A stretch of DNA of 17,612 nt, taken from assembly GCA_963579925.1 (NCBI GenBank), contig CAUZJA010000032.1, positions 1-17,612 on the forward strand, in the 5' to 3' direction. A program made the translations under genes and the position numbers. Positions 1-6,988 of this stretch are shown piece by piece; within the stretch, counting starts at the first letter, position 1; each line of letters opens with the position of its first letter. The stretch is from UBA1151 sp963579925. Its GTDB lineage: Bacteria > Chloroflexota > Dehalococcoidia > Lucifugimonadales > Lucifugimonadaceae. A model generated the notes under the pieces. It had not been told where the DNA came from, searched no databases, and saw only the letters and a program-made list of their open reading frames with translations.

Positions 1-555
1 GTTACGACTACTCAGCGCCAGACCATCGTCGTCGCGCACTGTGGAGATGATGCGATGGTCAACTTGCAGCCCGATCACCTGTGTCACATTGCGAATGACC
101 ACGTTCTGCTGCGCGTCCTTGGCTCCCCACACAGCGATATCTGGCCGGATGGAGCTACATATCTTGGCGACGACGGTCGCCACACCCCGGAAGTGCCCTG
201 GGCGATGTGCGCCCTCAAGGACGTCTCCAACAGGGCCCGGATCCATCTCAGTGTCATCACCGGGTGGATACATCTCTGCGACTGATGGCATGAAGAGGAC
301 GTCCACGCCTTTTTCGCGGAATATGGCCAGGTCGCGTTCTGTGTCGACCGGATACCGATCCAGATCCTCATCCGCGGCAAACTGAGTTGGATTCAGGAAT
401 AGCGATGCGACCAGCGCTCGGCCAGCAGCACGCGCCTCATCAAGCAGCGCTTCGTGCCCACGGTGCATTCCGCCCAGAGTAGCCATTAGGGCGACCGGCG
501 AATCTAAGCCCTTCCGGGCCTCAACCATCTCCCGAACTGTCTCAACAATTTCCAA
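1..555 (-). CDS. panC: pantothenate synthetase (pantoate--beta-alanine ligase), C-terminus cut by window edge
   Basis: PanC joins pantoate and beta-alanine in an ATP-dependent reaction through a pantoyl-adenylate, the last step of pantothenate synthesis, in the cytosol. The 185 visible codons carry the family landmarks in order: the nucleotide-binding HxGH signature (ATLGGMHRGH, H31 and H34; the usual form is PTMGxLHxGH), NPTQF at 55-59, GHFRGVATVV at 120-129, WGAKDAQQ at 143-150 and the KMSKS-like DDDGLALSSRN at the edge. The frame stays open to base 1, so about a third of the protein is missing on the left. No ATG fits the usual N-terminus; a TTG at 555 gives a start that aligns with known PanC proteins, and a CTG at 558 or an ATG eleven codons in are alternatives. 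It follows panB with 5 bases between, so it is the last visible gene of the minus-strand pan operon. Identity is sure; the exact start is not. Confidence 0.95.
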   Translation of the reverse strand, partial: MEIVETVREMVEARKGLDSPVALMATLGGMHRGHEALLDEARAAGRALVASLFLNPTQFAADEDLDRYPVDTERDLAIFREKGVDVLFMPSVAEMYPPGDDTEMDPGPVGDVLEGAHRPGHFRGVATVVAKICSSIRPDIAVWGAKDAQQNVVIRNVTQVIGLQVDHRIISTVRDDDGLALSSRN

Positions 556-560
556 CAGCG

Positions 561-1418
561 CTAGTTGCCGCTGGCGACGTCAAGTTCGGTCACGTTGCTT
601 TTTGTTTGAGGGCGGGCAGATTGCACGGACTCATCGTCAGTTGGGAACTCCCGCTTCTCGACTTCGTCCACGTACCGTCCTAGCGCGTCGATTATGACAT
701 CGCCAACCTGCGCGTACTTCTTGGCATGACGAGGGGTGAAATCTAGCGATAGTCCCATGATGTCGTGGAAAACCTGCACCTGGCCATCGCACTCAACACC
801 AGCGCCAATACCAATCGTGGGAATCTCCAGCATTTCGGTGATCTCAGCCGCAAGCTCGGTAGGCACCAACTCAAGAACTATTGAGAATGCACCAGCCTCC
901 TGAAGGGCGAGCGCGTCCTGAATGATCTGCTGTGCCCCATCCGCATCCCGACCCTGAACCCGGTATCCACCGAGCTGATTTACTGATTGCGGAGTGAGGC
1001 CAAGATGGCCCATGCCCGCGATACCTGCAGATGTAATTGCGCGAACGGATTCTGCCACGGCGACTCCGCCCTCAAGCTTCACTGCCTGAGCGCCGCCCTC
1101 TTTAATAAGGCGGCCTGCGGTTCGCAGTGCGTCTTCAGTGCTGGCCTGGTAGCTCATGAATGGCATATCGGCCACCACAAATGAGTTGCGATTCCCTCGC
1201 ATCACAGCGGCAGTGGCACTCACGATGTCATCAACTGTGACGGGGATGGTGTTCTCATAGCCAAGCGTTGTCTGGCCTATTGAGTCACCCACCAGGATCA
1301 TCGGCACGCCAACTTCATCAATCAGCCGGGCCGCGGTGTAGTCGTAAGCCGTGATCATCGTGATCGGCGTTCCCGACTTCTTCATCCGCTGAATATCGCG
1401 AACGGTATTTCTAGACAT
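561..1418 (-). CDS. panB: 3-methyl-2-oxobutanoate hydroxymethyltransferase (ketopantoate hydroxymethyltransferase)
   Basis: PanB transfers a hydroxymethyl group from 5,10-methylene-tetrahydrofolate to 2-oxoisovalerate to give ketopantoate, the first committed step to pantothenate. The 285-residue product is a TIM barrel of near-normal family length. Visible landmarks: ITAYDYTAAR at 22-31, LVGDS with the Mg-binding D45, ADMPF with D84, the substrate lysine K114 in VKLEGG, GHLGLTPQ at 137-144, the catalytic E183 in VLELVP, and GIGAG at 203-207. The frame can be extended to a TTG at 1460, but the ATG at 1418 is preceded by GGAAGGA at a 7-base spacing and gives the usual MSxxTVxDI-type N-terminus, so I chose it. 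The last 25 or so residues are a polar tail beyond the barrel. It lies 59 bases after the DUF2520 gene and 5 bases before panC. Confidence 0.97.
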   Translation of the reverse strand: MSRNTVRDIQRMKKSGTPITMITAYDYTAARLIDEVGVPMILVGDSIGQTTLGYENTIPVTVDDIVSATAAVMRGNRNSFVVADMPFMSYQASTEDALRTAGRLIKEGGAQAVKLEGGVAVAESVRAITSAGIAGMGHLGLTPQSVNQLGGYRVQGRDADGAQQIIQDALALQEAGAFSIVLELVPTELAAEITEMLEIPTIGIGAGVECDGQVQVFHDIMGLSLDFTPRHAKKYAQVGDVIIDALGRYVDEVEKREFPTDDESVQSARPQTKSNVTELDVASGN

Positions 1419-1425
1419 GGTTCTA

Positions 1426-1432
1426 TCCTTCC
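1426..1432 (-). promoter_or_regulatory. ribosome binding site that fixes the panB start
   Basis: GGAAGGA on the minus strand, 7 bases before the ATG at 1418. It supports the internal ATG over the upstream in-frame TTG at 1460. Confidence 0.7.
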
Positions 1433-1477
1433 GGTCGCCGCCACTCAGGGTCGACGCCAATTGAACCTCTGCTTCTC

Positions 1478-2371
1478 CTACGACCGCATTGCAACCCGAA
1501 GAAGCGCCTCTATTGTCGCGTAATCCTCAGAAGATATGTTGCCCTGTTCGTGAGCGATGGGCAGATGAGCCAGTGCGAGCGCCGCATACGCCGCGCCAAT
1601 ATCGCTCCCTGCAGCAGCGGTTGCGGCAAGGTGGGCACGAACGGTATCGACATCCCCTCGAACATACGGTCCCGTGATGGCACCCGGCACGCCGAGTCGC
1701 TCAATCTGCCCACCGGTCTGTGTGACCAGCGGTGCAAGGGCGTTGAGGCCATCTTCCCGCGTCATTCCAAACGTGGTCCACATGTCTGCTGCCAATCCCG
1801 TAAGCCCAGCCACAAGACCGCATGCCATCACCGCCGAAGCGTGATATGCCGCACGATCTGACGCTTTCAGTTGGAACGAACGAGCGCCCAGATCTTCGGC
1901 CAACGTCTGGAGCCAGGTAAAAAGTGGCGATGAATCCGACTCAATTGCAATTGTGACGCCACCAAAGTGATCCGTCATATGATGCGATGGTAAGGTCTGC
2001 ATTGGATGCCAGCCACCAATCGCAGCACCCGCTTCAGATGCAGGATTGAGCACGCTCACTGCGGTTGCTCCGGAACAGTGAATGACCGCATCTAAGCCGG
2101 TCCAATCGATGCTGCTCCCAATATCAGAAATCGCCGCATCACCCGTGGTGACAAATACGATGGCGCACTCATTCGCAACTTGTTGAGCATCCGTGGTTGC
2201 TTCGGCACCCGTAATGCCAGCGGCCGCCTCACTTGCGGCATCCGGATCGCGGCGTGAGACAAGACCCACAGCGTAGCCATGTTCCGCCATCGTCTTAGCC
2301 AGGCTGGAACCCAACTTACCCGCGCCGATAAATCCGACAGACGTGGTGCGATCAAACGTAGGACTACTCAC
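1478..2371 (-). CDS. Rossmann-fold DUF2520 oxidoreductase, candidate ketopantoate reductase
   Basis: A 297-residue two-domain dehydrogenase-like protein. The N-terminal Rossmann domain opens with VGFIGAGKLGSSLA (GAGKLG at 16-21), an NAD(P)-binding turn followed by SRR at 39-41, which would suit NADPH. The middle has WHPMQT at 121-126 and the C-terminal helical domain has DRAAYHASAV (172-181) and TGPYVRGD (233-240), all typical of the Rossmann/DUF2520 family. A related gene precedes panC in Mycobacterium tuberculosis (Rv3603c), and I recall the ketopantoate reductase PanG of Francisella as similar, though I could not check that. Between a peptidase and panB, with no panE in view, a role in reducing ketopantoate to pantoate is a reasonable inference, not proven. 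The frame is open upstream inside the peptidase gene; I chose the GTG at 2371, which overlaps the peptidase stop by 8 bases and just precedes the Rossmann motif. A GTG at 2386 is an alternative. Confidence 0.88.
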   Translation of the reverse strand: MSSPTFDRTTSVGFIGAGKLGSSLAKTMAEHGYAVGLVSRRDPDAASEAAAGITGAEATTDAQQVANECAIVFVTTGDAAISDIGSSIDWTGLDAVIHCSGATAVSVLNPASEAGAAIGGWHPMQTLPSHHMTDHFGGVTIAIESDSSPLFTWLQTLAEDLGARSFQLKASDRAAYHASAVMACGLVAGLTGLAADMWTTFGMTREDGLNALAPLVTQTGGQIERLGVPGAITGPYVRGDVDTVRAHLAATAAAGSDIGAAYAALALAHLPIAHEQGNISSEDYATIEALLRVAMRS

Positions 2372-3383
2372 CGCCAAGATACTCACTTGCTGAAGGGATG
2401 CCGCCGAGGCCTGTCGCGTGTTCAACGGCTGAAAGAATGGCCTGCGTGACGGCGAGCGTAGCCGCGGCTCTGAGCCGGTCTGGATGGACCGGCCCGTGAT
2501 CGCCCGTCGCCAGAGTAAAAATCGTATCGCCATCTGACTCGGTATGCGACGGTCGCACCGCCAGAGCAATCCCATCCTGCCCCGCACCCGCAAGTCGGCT
2601 GGCTGCTTTCTTGTCCATGGCGGCGTTGGTTGCGACTACCCCAATCACGGTATGCGGATTGCGGTCGAACCCGGATTGACGGTTCTCTGGTGGGTCGTTG
2701 ATCAGAAGATCGTTCGAATCGACGAATCCTCCGCCAACACGTTTGTCTCGAGGCCCGGCGATGATCTCGCCGGTATCGGGATCAACAATTCCGCCGACGG
2801 CGTTCACCACGATCAGCGCACCAACAACAACATCGTCATCCAGCCGCACAGATGCCGTACCAATGCCGCCTTTGATACGGCGACGAGGGCCTTTCAGCGT
2901 GCCAAGCGCAGCGCCAGTTCCGGCTCCCACTGAGCCCTGTCCGAACTCGATACCCGCCGCTTCACAAGCTTTGTACCCAGCGTCTGCATCAGGAGTCACA
3001 TCGCTTTTAAGCATTAGATCGAAGATAACGGTTGCTGGAATCAGAGGCACGGTCTTCCCGGCAAATTGGACGCCGATATCGTGCTCAGTCATGAATCGTG
3101 TTGCACCATCTGCCGTCGCCAATCCCCAGACGCTGCCGCCTGTCAGCATGTAGCCGTTCACCTGCTCTGCGCTGGCCAGAGGCTGCAGAAGCTCTGTCTC
3201 ACGCGAACCTGGCGATGCTCCGCGCACATCGATTCCGCCAGTCGCCGCATGCTCACTCAGTACAACGGTGCAGCCAGTAGCGTGCTCAATATCCGTGTAG
3301 TGCCCCACTGTGACGCCCGGAACATCTGTGATCTTCCCGCTGATAGGTCCGCAACTCCTGTGTTTTGATTGGCCACTTGCCAC
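2364..3383 (-). CDS. P1-family peptidase (DmpA/NylC-like, MEROPS S58)
   Basis: A 339-residue member of the P1/DmpA fold family, self-processing N-terminal-nucleophile hydrolases that include L-aminopeptidase/D-esterase DmpA, beta-aminopeptidase BapA and nylon-oligomer hydrolase NylC. Landmarks: GKITDVPGVTVGHYTD at 16-31, the TGCTVVL strand, LTGGSVWGLATADG at 80-93, GSVGAGTGA at 150-158, KGGIGTAS at 171-178, and HTVIGVVATNAA at 244-255, where the nucleophile is expected (T245 by alignment with NylC-type enzymes). RPSHTESDGDTIF at 277-289 is also typical. The GTG at 3383 is the only usable start: the frame closes upstream at 3500 without another start codon. It is the first gene of the pan operon and overlaps the next gene by 8 bases. 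Since DmpA and BapA release N-terminal beta-alanine, it could feed PanC (inference). Confidence 0.92.
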   Translation of the reverse strand: MASGQSKHRSCGPISGKITDVPGVTVGHYTDIEHATGCTVVLSEHAATGGIDVRGASPGSRETELLQPLASAEQVNGYMLTGGSVWGLATADGATRFMTEHDIGVQFAGKTVPLIPATVIFDLMLKSDVTPDADAGYKACEAAGIEFGQGSVGAGTGAALGTLKGPRRRIKGGIGTASVRLDDDVVVGALIVVNAVGGIVDPDTGEIIAGPRDKRVGGGFVDSNDLLINDPPENRQSGFDRNPHTVIGVVATNAAMDKKAASRLAGAGQDGIALAVRPSHTESDGDTIFTLATGDHGPVHPDRLRAAATLAVTQAILSAVEHATGLGGIPSASEYLGGE

Positions 3384-3539
3384 TGTTGAAACTGTAGCAC
3401 TCGCGCCGGATGCCTCGACGCTGACTCTCGGACCTGCAGATGAATCGCCCGCGCACGCACGCGAGGCCGAAGTGACAGAGGTGTTGGAGTTTGAAGGCTA
3501 AGTCGCGCGGCCGCTCGTCGTTTATCGCGTTTGTGATTA

Positions 3540-3569
3540 TTGACACAATCTAAGCCGTAGCGCGAGAAT
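3540..3569 (+). promoter_or_regulatory. possible sigma70-type promoter for the yceD-rpmF-fabD operon
   Basis: A consensus -35 box TTGACA at 3540-3545 is followed, after an 18-base spacer, by GAGAAT at 3564-3569 (four of six matches to the -10 consensus). It lies 46 bases before the yceD start and overlaps the weak opposing -35 box. The -35 is strong, the -10 is mediocre. Confidence 0.4.
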
Positions 3570-3602
3570 TCCCTCTTGTGCGCATCCCGTGTACCTGATT
3601 GG

Positions 3603-3609
3603 AAGGTGG
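3603..3609 (+). promoter_or_regulatory. ribosome binding site that fixes the yceD start
   Basis: AAGGTGG lies 6 bases before the GTG at 3616. It favours that start over the upstream in-frame GTG at 3589, which would add nine residues that the family lacks. Confidence 0.65.
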
Positions 3610-3615
3610 TTAATA

Positions 3616-4137
3616 GTGCATTACAACGCATCCGGCCTCCTGAAAGATCAAGTCGGGTCCAGTCGTGAGTTCACAGTCGAAGACCAAACCATTTCGACTG
3701 CGGAGGATCACTTCACCGACGTTTCGGGATACGTGGATCTATTAAAAACGGGCCGGGGCATACTGGTCCAGGCGGAGGTCACAGCCTCAACAATTGAAGA
3801 GTGCAGTCGCTGTCTGAAAGAAGCTGAATTTGAACTCGAAGTAGAGTTCGAAGAGGAGTTTCGACCGGTCAACAGGTTTTCCGGGATGATTGAGGCAGAT
3901 GATGAATCGCCACCAGATTTCGACTATAGTGTCAACGAAGACAATACGATTGACTTCAGGGAATCTTTCCGACAGGCATTTGTAAGCGCTATCCCAATGG
4001 CACCCCTCTGCAAGCCTGAATGCAAAGGTCTCTGCTCCGAATGCTCTATTGACTTGAACCTTGAAGATTGCGATTGTAATGAGATAGATGGGTTGCCTGA
4101 ATGGGCAGCAAGTCTCAAATCGCTAGAGATAAACTGA
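3616..4137 (+). CDS. yceD: YceD/DUF177 family protein (23S rRNA accumulation protein)
   Basis: A 173-residue acidic member of the DUF177 family, whose bacterial members are linked to accumulation of 23S rRNA and are usually encoded just before rpmF. The N-terminus MHYNASGLLKDQVGSSREF matches the family pattern (N..xLLKxxVGSxRxF). Cysteines lie in CSRC (63, 66) and in a second group C132, C136, C140, C143, C152 and C154, consistent with a metal-binding fold like that of many non-proteobacterial members. The GTG at 3616 is chosen over the one at 3589 because of its Shine-Dalgarno sequence and the family N-terminus. rpmF starts 6 bases after the stop, so the pair is surely co-transcribed. It is the first gene of the long plus-strand run. 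Confidence 0.9.
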   Translation: MHYNASGLLKDQVGSSREFTVEDQTISTAEDHFTDVSGYVDLLKTGRGILVQAEVTASTIEECSRCLKEAEFELEVEFEEEFRPVNRFSGMIEADDESPPDFDYSVNEDNTIDFRESFRQAFVSAIPMAPLCKPECKGLCSECSIDLNLEDCDCNEIDGLPEWAASLKSLEIN

Positions 4138-4143
4138 CTAACC

Positions 4144-4365
4144 ATGGCACCACTTCCAAAGAAAAAACACTCCAGAGCTCGCAAGGGCGGACGCGCTGCA
4201 CATCACTTCATTTCTGCACCGGGAACCTCTATTTGTTCTACGTGCAGTTCTGTTAAGCTTCCGCATCGTGCCTGTCATGTATGTGGCACTTACAAAGGCC
4301 GTGAGGTCATTGAGTCAGACGCTGGCTCACAGGACATCACAGCACCAGTTGAGACCGACTCTTAG
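4144..4365 (+). CDS. rpmF: 50S ribosomal protein bL32
   Basis: A 73-residue bL32 of the zinc-binding type. The N-terminus MAPLPKKKHSRARKGGRAAH is the classic start of the family, and the zinc ligands are intact: C31 and C34 (CSTC), C44 and C47 (CHVC). A polar tail of about 15 residues follows the usual end of the zinc domain. It sits 6 bases after yceD and 26 bases before fabD. In many bacteria plsX and fabH separate rpmF from fabD; both are absent here. Confidence 0.97.
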   Translation: MAPLPKKKHSRARKGGRAAHHFISAPGTSICSTCSSVKLPHRACHVCGTYKGREVIESDAGSQDITAPVETDS

Positions 4366-4391
4366 GTCAATACGGGAGAGCAATTCCAGCG

Positions 4392-5336
4392 ATGGCAATT
4401 GACATAAGTACAACAATCAATTCTCAGGCTTTTATTTTTCCGGGTCAGGCCGCACAGGCCGTCGGAATGGGAAAAGATCTCTACGATAATTCCCCAGCCG
4501 CCCGAGAAGTTTTTAACGAAGTAGACGACGCCCTTGGTCGGAGCCTCACGACCCTCATGTTTGAGGGACCAATTGAGGATCTGACCGAGACCAGCAACGC
4601 ACAGCCTGCGGTATCTGCCGTATCTCTGGCGTCTCACGCAGCAATATCAGAGGCTCTTGGCTCCGCACCAATGCCGTCAATGACAGCCGGTCATAGCCTT
4701 GGTGAGTACTCAACTCTCGCGGTCTCAGGCGTACTTTCCGTAACCGACACCATCAAGCTGGTGGTCCAGCGTGGCCAGCTCATGCAGGAAGCCTGCGATG
4801 AGAAGCCCGGCGGCATGGTTGCCCTCATCGGCATCGACGAATTCGCAGTAGAAGATGTCTGTAGAGAGACTGGCGCAGAGCTCTCCAACATCAACACTGC
4901 ACAGCAGATCATCATTAGCGGCGACCACCGCTCCCTTGCCCAGGCTATTGACCTTGCAGCAGCCCGTGGCGCCAAGAAGTGCATCCCACTCCAGGTTGGC
5001 GGGGCCTTCCACTCCGGACTCATGGAACCCGCACAGTCCGGCCTCAACGAAGTAATTGAGGCAGTCACTTTCAACGATCCAATCATTCCTATCGTGGGTA
5101 ACTGCGGCGCAACCGCCCTTACCACTGGCGCAGAAGTGAAGGCGGAGTTGATGACTCAACTCACCTCCTGCGTACGATGGCAGCGCTCAATTGAATTCAT
5201 GATTGAAAACGGCGTTGAGACATTCGTGGAAGTAGGACCGGGCAAGGTCCTCGCCGGGATGATCAAACGCATTGATAAGTCCCGAGAAATTATCTCAGTG
5301 GGCGACATGGAATCCGTGCGTTCATACGCAGCCTAG
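4392..5336 (+). CDS. fabD: malonyl-CoA:ACP transacylase
   Basis: FabD moves malonyl groups from CoA to the ACP phosphopantetheine arm, which supplies the extender unit for type II fatty-acid synthesis. The 314-residue product has the full acyltransferase signature: FPGQ at 16-19, the nucleophile S102 in GHSLGEY (100-106), R127 in VQRGQLMQ, and the catalytic H207 in GAFHSGLM. The segment GVETFVEVGPGKVL near the C-terminus is also diagnostic. Length is normal for the family. The start ATG at 4392 follows a purine-rich GGGAGAG. Substrate (malonyl-CoA from the AccDA complex) and acceptor (AcpP) both have genes in this window. Confidence 0.96.
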   Translation: MAIDISTTINSQAFIFPGQAAQAVGMGKDLYDNSPAAREVFNEVDDALGRSLTTLMFEGPIEDLTETSNAQPAVSAVSLASHAAISEALGSAPMPSMTAGHSLGEYSTLAVSGVLSVTDTIKLVVQRGQLMQEACDEKPGGMVALIGIDEFAVEDVCRETGAELSNINTAQQIIISGDHRSLAQAIDLAAARGAKKCIPLQVGGAFHSGLMEPAQSGLNEVIEAVTFNDPIIPIVGNCGATALTTGAEVKAELMTQLTSCVRWQRSIEFMIENGVETFVEVGPGKVLAGMIKRIDKSREIISVGDMESVRSYAA

Positions 5337-5383
5337 CTCCAGTTCTCGAATTCCAACTATTACTGAATTGACAAGGTTCCTCT

Positions 5384-5833
5384 GTGTGGCGTGATGACTA
5401 TGGTGATGTCTCTGGCGAGATACCGCCAGATGAGATTGGCTGTCGGCGTCTAGCCCGGGCGGTAGCCGTGCAGGCTCTCTACGAGGCTGACCTCACCGGT
5501 CACGCCGGCTACCCCATCGCCAAAAGGCTTGCCGATGAAGCTGGAATTGGCGATGCCCCCGGGGAATTTGCCGTCTGGCTGGCTGAGACCGTAGAGACCA
5601 ACCGAATCACGCTGGATGAGCGGCTCAAAGAGCTTGCCCCTATGTGGCCTATTGATCAGCTATCACCAATAGACCGAAATGTATTGCGTCTTGCTCTGGC
5701 AGAACTGGAGCATGGGAACAATGAGACGCCGCAGAAAGTGATAGTTAGCGAGGCAATTGAACTCGCCACGCTATTTGGCTCAGAAGGTTCCAAAACATTC
5801 GTGAACGGCGTTCTGGGCGCAGTGCTAGCATAG
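5384..5833 (+). CDS. nusB: transcription antitermination factor NusB
   Basis: A 149-residue all-helical NusB protein. NusB binds boxA RNA with NusE (S10) and prevents premature termination in rRNA operons. The family marks are seen: RRLARAVAVQALYEADL near the N-terminus, the central WPIDQLSPIDRNVLRLALAE, and the C-terminal PQKVIVSEAIELATLFGSEGSKTFVNGVLG. The GTG at 5384 is the plausible start, with AAGG about 7 bases upstream; the first 18 or so residues are variable and acidic. It lies between fabD (47-base gap) and acpP (82-base gap), an odd place for an RNA-binding factor but in line with the translation genes at the head of the operon. Confidence 0.93.
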   Translation: MWRDDYGDVSGEIPPDEIGCRRLARAVAVQALYEADLTGHAGYPIAKRLADEAGIGDAPGEFAVWLAETVETNRITLDERLKELAPMWPIDQLSPIDRNVLRLALAELEHGNNETPQKVIVSEAIELATLFGSEGSKTFVNGVLGAVLA

Positions 5834-5915
5834 GTTCTGGCTTTCAGCCAACCTAGTGAAATAAACAGAAAACTTAAATCATCCCCAATACGGATTAAGA
5901 CTTCGGAGGTTTTGA

Positions 5916-6173
5916 ATGGCGAGTGTGTTTGAGCGGGTCCGAGATATCGCCGCAGACAAACTCAGCATAGAGGCAGATGACATCAAGGCGGAATCATCAT
6001 TTACGAACGACCTGAATGCCGACTCACTTGATGTTGTTGAGTTGATCATGGCTCTTGAAGAAGAGTTCAGTGAAGGCGACACAACCGTCGAGATTTCCGA
6101 CGAAGAAGCCGAAGCTTTGAACACGGTAAATGACGTCCTCGCATTCCTGGGAACCAAGGGAATATCCGACTAG
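5916..6173 (+). CDS. acpP: acyl carrier protein
   Basis: An 85-residue acidic four-helix carrier protein. The phosphopantetheine attachment site is S37 in the canonical DSLDVVELIMALEEEF (36-51). It carries growing acyl chains as thioesters during fatty-acid synthesis and is charged with malonyl by FabD. A strong GGAGG at 5905-5909 lies 6 bases before the ATG, as expected for an abundant protein. The usual IPDEEAE of helix III is ISDEEAE here. The 82-base gap upstream, which holds a weak hairpin just after the nusB stop, could contain a promoter of its own, but I see no clear boxes. Confidence 0.97.
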   Translation: MASVFERVRDIAADKLSIEADDIKAESSFTNDLNADSLDVVELIMALEEEFSEGDTTVEISDEEAEALNTVNDVLAFLGTKGISD

Positions 6174-6261
6174 GATTTGATGAGATGCTGTCCGGTACGG
6201 GCGGCATCAATTCTTTCACTCTTGTGACAAACGGAATTGGGCGCTTGAGGCTGGCGTCGTT

Positions 6262-6873
6262 ATGCAGTCAGATGAGCCCGGAACTGACCCACAATGGTCA
6301 TCCATTTCGTCCCTTACACAGGACGTTCTCACTTGCACGCGTTGTGCCCTATCGGAAACGCGTACTAATGCGGTCCCCGGGGCTGGCTCTGAGTTCCCCG
6401 GAATACTGTTCATTGGTGAGGGCCCCGGCGCCAACGAAGATCAGCAAGGCAAGCCGTTCGTTGGGCGTTCTGGAGCGTTGCTAGATGAGCTATTGGCGCT
6501 GGCACCGCTCAGGCGTGAGGACGTGTACATCACAAACGTAGTGAAGTGCCGACCGCCTGAAAACCGTGATCCCTCACCTGATGAGGTTCGTGCCTGCTGG
6601 CCGTATCTTGAGGCGCAAATCCAGCTTCTGAAGCCAAGGGTGATCGCCACACTTGGCCGTCACTCACTAATGAGGTTCTTCCCGGACGCCCGCATATCAA
6701 GTTCGCACGGCCAAATATTGAGTTGGAGGGATGGCATCGTAATATTCCCTCTCTACCACCCCGCCGCCGGATTGCGTTCGACCAAGCTCAAGGATGCGTT
6801 GAAGAAAGATATCTTGAAGCTGCCGCAGGCGATGATCGCAGCGCTCGAGTCCGAGCGGAAATCAGAAAACTAA
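6262..6873 (+). CDS. type-4 (Fe-S) uracil-DNA glycosylase
   Basis: A 203-residue family 4 uracil-DNA glycosylase, which removes uracil from DNA to begin base-excision repair. Four cysteines with the spacing of the 4Fe-4S cluster are present: C25 and C28 (CTRC), C96 in VVKCRPPENRDP, and C112 in ACWPYL. Motif A is GEGPGANED at 52-60, followed by GKPFVGRSGALLDE, and the second active-site motif is YHPAAGLR with H166. Length is typical. The start ATG at 6262 has only a distant TTGAGG as a ribosome site, so a nearby start cannot be ruled out. It follows acpP by 88 bases. An overlapping frame at 6185-6484 is a shadow. Confidence 0.95.
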   Translation: MQSDEPGTDPQWSSISSLTQDVLTCTRCALSETRTNAVPGAGSEFPGILFIGEGPGANEDQQGKPFVGRSGALLDELLALAPLRREDVYITNVVKCRPPENRDPSPDEVRACWPYLEAQIQLLKPRVIATLGRHSLMRFFPDARISSSHGQILSWRDGIVIFPLYHPAAGLRSTKLKDALKKDILKLPQAMIAALESERKSEN

Positions 6874-6875
6874 CC

Positions 6876-6892
6876 CGCCTCCACGCGAGGCG
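6876..6892 (+). other. small hairpin just after the udg stop codon
   Basis: CGCCTC at 6876-6881 pairs exactly with GAGGCG at 6887-6892 around a 5-base loop, starting 2 bases after the stop codon. No U-run follows, so it is not a classic intrinsic terminator; it may be a 3' mRNA stabiliser or nothing. The rest of the 115-base gap before rnj is AT-rich with no convincing promoter. Confidence 0.35.
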
Positions 6893-6988
6893 AAAACTAA
6901 ATCCCGGCGAAAGACCACAGAGACTTTTCGCCAATACAAATATTTCTTGTTACACCACAACTCCTGAAGATAGGCTCTAGAAAAATAC

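Larger units (their letters stand above)
3384..3615. promoter_or_regulatory. divergent intergenic region between the pan operon and the yceD operon
   Basis: This 232-base gap must hold the promoters for both divergent operons. On the minus strand a weak pair can be read: TTGTGT (3548-3543) and GATAAA (3526-3521) with a 16-base spacer, which would give the pan operon a leader of about 130 bases. This is only a pattern match. The part nearest the peptidase gene is open in several frames but has no recognisable protein. Confidence 0.35.

Noticed and set aside
3310..3501. A 63-codon plus-strand frame opposite the peptidase N-terminus
   Set aside because: It is antisense to a real gene over much of its length, has no ribosome site and no recognisable domain.
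5368..5373. A perfect TTGACA before nusB
   Set aside because: No -10-like hexamer lies at 16-18 bases, and transcription would have to start within the nusB coding region.
5833..5853. A hairpin (GGTT..GGCT-ttc-AGCC..AACC) right after the nusB stop
   Set aside because: It has a 2-base bulge and no U-run, so I do not call it a terminator; it may be chance.
6185..6484. A 99-codon plus-strand frame overlapping the start of the uracil-DNA glycosylase gene
   Set aside because: It lacks family features and lies out of frame over a gene with clear Fe-S and catalytic motifs, so it is a shadow.
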